Assembly (NCBI GenBank): GCA_023426545.1
Contig: JAFAAN010000058.1
Coordinates: 19,801-83,800 of the forward strand
Length of the DNA stretch: 64,000 nucleotides
Direction of reading: 5' to 3'
From: Pseudomonadota bacterium
GTDB taxonomy: Bacteria > Myxococcota > Myxococcia > Myxococcales > Myxococcaceae
Shown here: piece by piece, positions 61,767-64,000 of the stretch
Layout of the letters: the number at the start of each line of letters is the position of its first letter
Position numbering within the stretch: the first letter of the stretch is position 1
Position numbers and translations under genes: made by a program
Notes under the pieces: model-generated
The model's input: only the letters and a program-made list of their open reading frames with translations
Told to the model about the DNA's origin: nothing
The model's database searches: none

Positions 61767-63023
61767 GTGAGCGACTCCTTCGAAAAACTGGGCCTCTCGC
61801 GGGAGACGCTGGGCGCGCTGCGCCGCGCGCGCTTCACGCGGCCCACGCCCATCCAGCAGCAGGCCATCCCTCCAGCACTGGCCGGCCGGGACGTCATCGG
61901 CTGCGCGGCCACCGGGACGGGCAAGACGGCCGCCTACGTCATCCCCCTGGTGGAGCGCCTCGCCGGGAGGAAGGGCACGCTCGCGCTGGTGCTCGCGCCC
62001 ACGCGGGAGCTGGTGCAGCAGCTCGCCGAGCCGGTGCGGTTCTTCGCGGAGCCACGCCGCCTCACGAGCGCCACGGTCATCGGCGGCGAGGACATGGGCG
62101 GGCAGGTCCAGGCCTTGGAGGCGCACCCCTCCTTCGTCGTCGCCACACCGGGGCGGCTGGTGGACCTGATGGAGAACGCCGCCGTCCGCTTCCCGCGGCT
62201 GGAAGCGCTCGTCCTGGACGAGGCGGACCGGATGCTCGACATGGGCTTCCTGCCGCAGTTGGAGCGCATCTTCTCCCTCCTCCCCCGCCGCCGGCAGACG
62301 CTGCTGTTCTCCGCGACGCTCGGGCCGGACGTCAGCCGCTTCGCACGGGGCCGGCTGTACGAGCCCGTGCGCCTCGAGGTCACCCGCAGTGGCACGCCCG
62401 CGGAGCGCGCCGAGCAGCGCCTGTACTTCCTCCGCCCCGAGGAGAAGACGCCCCTGCTCCTCACGCTGCTGGCCCGCGACGCGGCGACGGCGCTGGTGTT
62501 CACACGAGCGAAGGAGCGCGCGGACAAGGTGCAGCGGGCCCTCCAGCGGGCGGGCTACCGGTCCGCGGTGCTGCACGCGGACCGCACGCAGAACCAGCGC
62601 AAGCAGGCCATGGAGGGCTTCCGGAACGGCACCTACCGCTGCCTCGTGGCCACCGACATCGCGGCGCGCGGGCTCGACGTGGAGGACGTGGGCCACGTCA
62701 TCAACTACGACCTCCCCCACGCCCCCGAGGACTACGTCCACCGCATCGGCCGCACGGCGCGCGCCGCGGCGAGCGGTGTCGCGTCGACCTTCGCCACCAC
62801 GCGCGAGGGCCAGGTCATCACGCGCATCGAGCACCTGATGCGCTCGGAGATTCCCCGCGTCCCCGTGCCGCGCGAGGACCCCGTCTTCAAGGAAGCGTGG
62901 GAGCAGTTCCTGGCGGCGCAGCGGGACCCGGGGCCTCCGCAGAAGGACCATGGGCAGTCGAAGCGCGAGGCGGGACAGGCCCCCGGGCGTCACGCGCGCT
63001 CGCACGGCAAGCGCCGCCCCTAG
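61767..63023 (+). CDS. DEAD-box RNA helicase
   Basis: A 418-residue ATP-dependent RNA helicase. Motifs in order: Q motif FTRPTPIQQQAIPPAL, I (Walker A) ATGTGKTAA, Ia PTRELVQQ, Ib TPGRLVDLM, II LDEADRMLDMGF, III SATL, IV ALVFTRAKERAD, V DIAARGLDVEDV, VI HRIGRTARA. The 60-residue C-terminal tail is basic (DHGQSKREAGQ; HARSHGKRRP). It resembles RhlE-type helicases in ribosome assembly or RNA decay. GTG 61767 is close behind GGAGG; frames extending upstream overlap the divergent PIN gene and are unlikely. Confidence 0.94.
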   Translation: MSDSFEKLGLSRETLGALRRARFTRPTPIQQQAIPPALAGRDVIGCAATGTGKTAAYVIPLVERLAGRKGTLALVLAPTRELVQQLAEPVRFFAEPRRLTSATVIGGEDMGGQVQALEAHPSFVVATPGRLVDLMENAAVRFPRLEALVLDEADRMLDMGFLPQLERIFSLLPRRRQTLLFSATLGPDVSRFARGRLYEPVRLEVTRSGTPAERAEQRLYFLRPEEKTPLLLTLLARDAATALVFTRAKERADKVQRALQRAGYRSAVLHADRTQNQRKQAMEGFRNGTYRCLVATDIAARGLDVEDVGHVINYDLPHAPEDYVHRIGRTARAAASGVASTFATTREGQVITRIEHLMRSEIPRVPVPREDPVFKEAWEQFLAAQRDPGPPQKDHGQSKREAGQAPGRHARSHGKRRP

Positions 63024-63041
63024 CCGGGTGGGCGCCGCGCG

Positions 63042-63923
63042 TCAGCCCGGCGCCCCTGCCGCTTCCCGCGCCAGCGCGTCCCGGAAGAAGGCGCTGCCCT
63101 TCGCGAGCTGGGCCACATAAGGCCGCACGTCCTCACGGGCCTCCGGGGACAGGGCCGCGAATGGCACTACGTGCTCGTCCGGCACGAAGCGGAACGTGAG
63201 GTTGATGCGGCGGGTACGGAAGTCCGGCAGCTCCGGGGCCAGCGTCCGGCCGGTGCGCGTGTCCACGCGCTGCACGCGGTGAAAGGTCTGCTCCTTCCAG
63301 CGCGCGCCCCCGAAGAGCTGGAGCGAGCCGTCATCCAGCCACTGCTCCAGCACCACCGCGTCCCGCTCGCCCGGACGCGAGGAGGTGACGAACTGGATGA
63401 GCGCCCGCTCGCCGAAGGACAGCGAGGCCACCGGGCCGGGCTCGAAGTCCTTGTGCTCGCCCACGCGCGCGGAGTCCACCCAGCGGCCGTCCTCCCACCG
63501 GCTGCCATAGAAGTTCACCAGGCAGGTGTTGAGGTGCCAGCGGGGAGGCAAGTCCGGCCCGCGATACATCCGCCGCGCCAGCTCCTCGATTTTCGCCACC
63601 TGCCGCTGGAGCACCGCGGGGAAGGGCTCGGCCTGGACGCACCGGTTCAGCACGCCCTTGGGCGGGCGGTAGTAGTCGAGGCACGCGAACTGCCAGTTGC
63701 CGAGCCAGTACACCGGCCGCAGGAGCCTCCGCTGCGACTGCCCCGGAGGAGGCGGGAAGTGCTTGGAGTAGCGCTCCTCCCAGAGCGGGCGGAGCGTCGC
63801 GAGCCAGCTCAGGGTCTCCGCCCGGTCGGCGGCGGACATGAAGCTCGCGTTGTAGTGGTGGCCGGGTGAGCGCTGACGGGCCTTGTGGGCCAGTGAGCGT
63901 CCCTTGTGCGGGGGAAACGCCAT
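63042..63923 (-). CDS. AlkB-like 2-oxoglutarate/Fe(II) dioxygenase
   Basis: A 293-residue protein. The HxD iron motif is in VGEHKDFEPGPVASLSFG, preceded by LNTCLVNFYG, and the C-terminal 2-oxoglutarate-binding RRINLTFRFV supplies the Arg pair; the order matches AlkB-type dioxygenases, which oxidatively remove alkyl groups from DNA, RNA or proteins. The first 60 residues are a basic extension (HKGRSLAHKARQRSPGHH). ATG 63923 was chosen over 63953. It converges with the helicase gene, 18 nt between stops. Confidence 0.85.
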   Translation of the reverse strand: MAFPPHKGRSLAHKARQRSPGHHYNASFMSAADRAETLSWLATLRPLWEERYSKHFPPPPGQSQRRLLRPVYWLGNWQFACLDYYRPPKGVLNRCVQAEPFPAVLQRQVAKIEELARRMYRGPDLPPRWHLNTCLVNFYGSRWEDGRWVDSARVGEHKDFEPGPVASLSFGERALIQFVTSSRPGERDAVVLEQWLDDGSLQLFGGARWKEQTFHRVQRVDTRTGRTLAPELPDFRTRRINLTFRFVPDEHVVPFAALSPEAREDVRPYVAQLAKGSAFFRDALAREAAGAPG

Positions 63924-64000
63924 GGACGGCCCCCGTGCTACCACACTCCACAACGAACGAGCCCCGTGTCACCGCGCGGGGGACACGGGGCCCGGGCCCG

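Overview
The window is very G+C-rich (roughly 70% by eye) with strong third-position GC bias. Its gene content points to a deltaproteobacterial myxobacterium of the Myxococcaceae type: a histone H1-like protein, PAS-rich hybrid kinases, Cys-rich lipoproteins, an AbrB-type permease, a large single-chain PurL, and a probable sigma-54 promoter. No rRNA, tRNA, CRISPR array, insertion sequence or prophage was found; this looks like ordinary chromosome.

Layout. 1-8 kb: a PAS sensor running off the left edge, an acetyltransferase, a secreted beta-lactamase-fold hydrolase with a TPR tail, GlnRS, a GT4 glycosyltransferase, an alpha/beta hydrolase and the N-end-rule transferase Bpt. 8-15 kb: a small protein behind a sigma-54-like promoter, a GT2 glycosyltransferase coupled to a LysA/ODC-fold decarboxylase, then ATP-grasp, methyltransferase and metallo-beta-lactamase-fold genes on the other strand. 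14.7-18.2 kb: an OPT transporter, then a threonine attenuator (Thr-rich leader peptide and two mutually exclusive hairpins) in front of a ThrRS that lacks the N-terminal TGS and editing domains. 18-30 kb: CBS protein, MsrB, PurL and a mixed minus-strand group. 30.6-39.5 kb: the sulfate-assimilation operon cysH-siroheme synthase-cobA-cysD-cysN-cysJ-cysI. Its 5' leader carries two related Cys-rich leader peptides in tandem, each followed by an intrinsic terminator. 39.5-64 kb: housekeeping and cell-surface genes, including a four-domain murein hydrolase without signal peptide, Sir2, a frameshifted AbrB permease, ALDH, CoaA, MtfA, a BamA-like protein, glutathione reductase, a two-receiver hybrid kinase, a histone-tail/EF-hand fusion, a RIO kinase with a 15-residue repeat tail, a decayed cytochrome c gene, a PIN protein, a DEAD-box helicase and an AlkB-like dioxygenase.

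How the genes work together. The sulfur operon encodes all steps from sulfate to sulfide: CysDN makes APS, the Fe-S type CysH reduces APS directly, and CysJI reduces sulfite with siroheme made by the two siroheme genes. No APS kinase is needed or present; CysN carries what looks like a P-loop-less remnant of one. Two independent amino-acid attenuators (Thr and Cys) within 15 kb suggest that ribosome-mediated transcription attenuation is a regular control mode in this lineage. They are the most interesting signals here. They rest on direct reading of codons and complementary arms; folding energies and expression were not computed.
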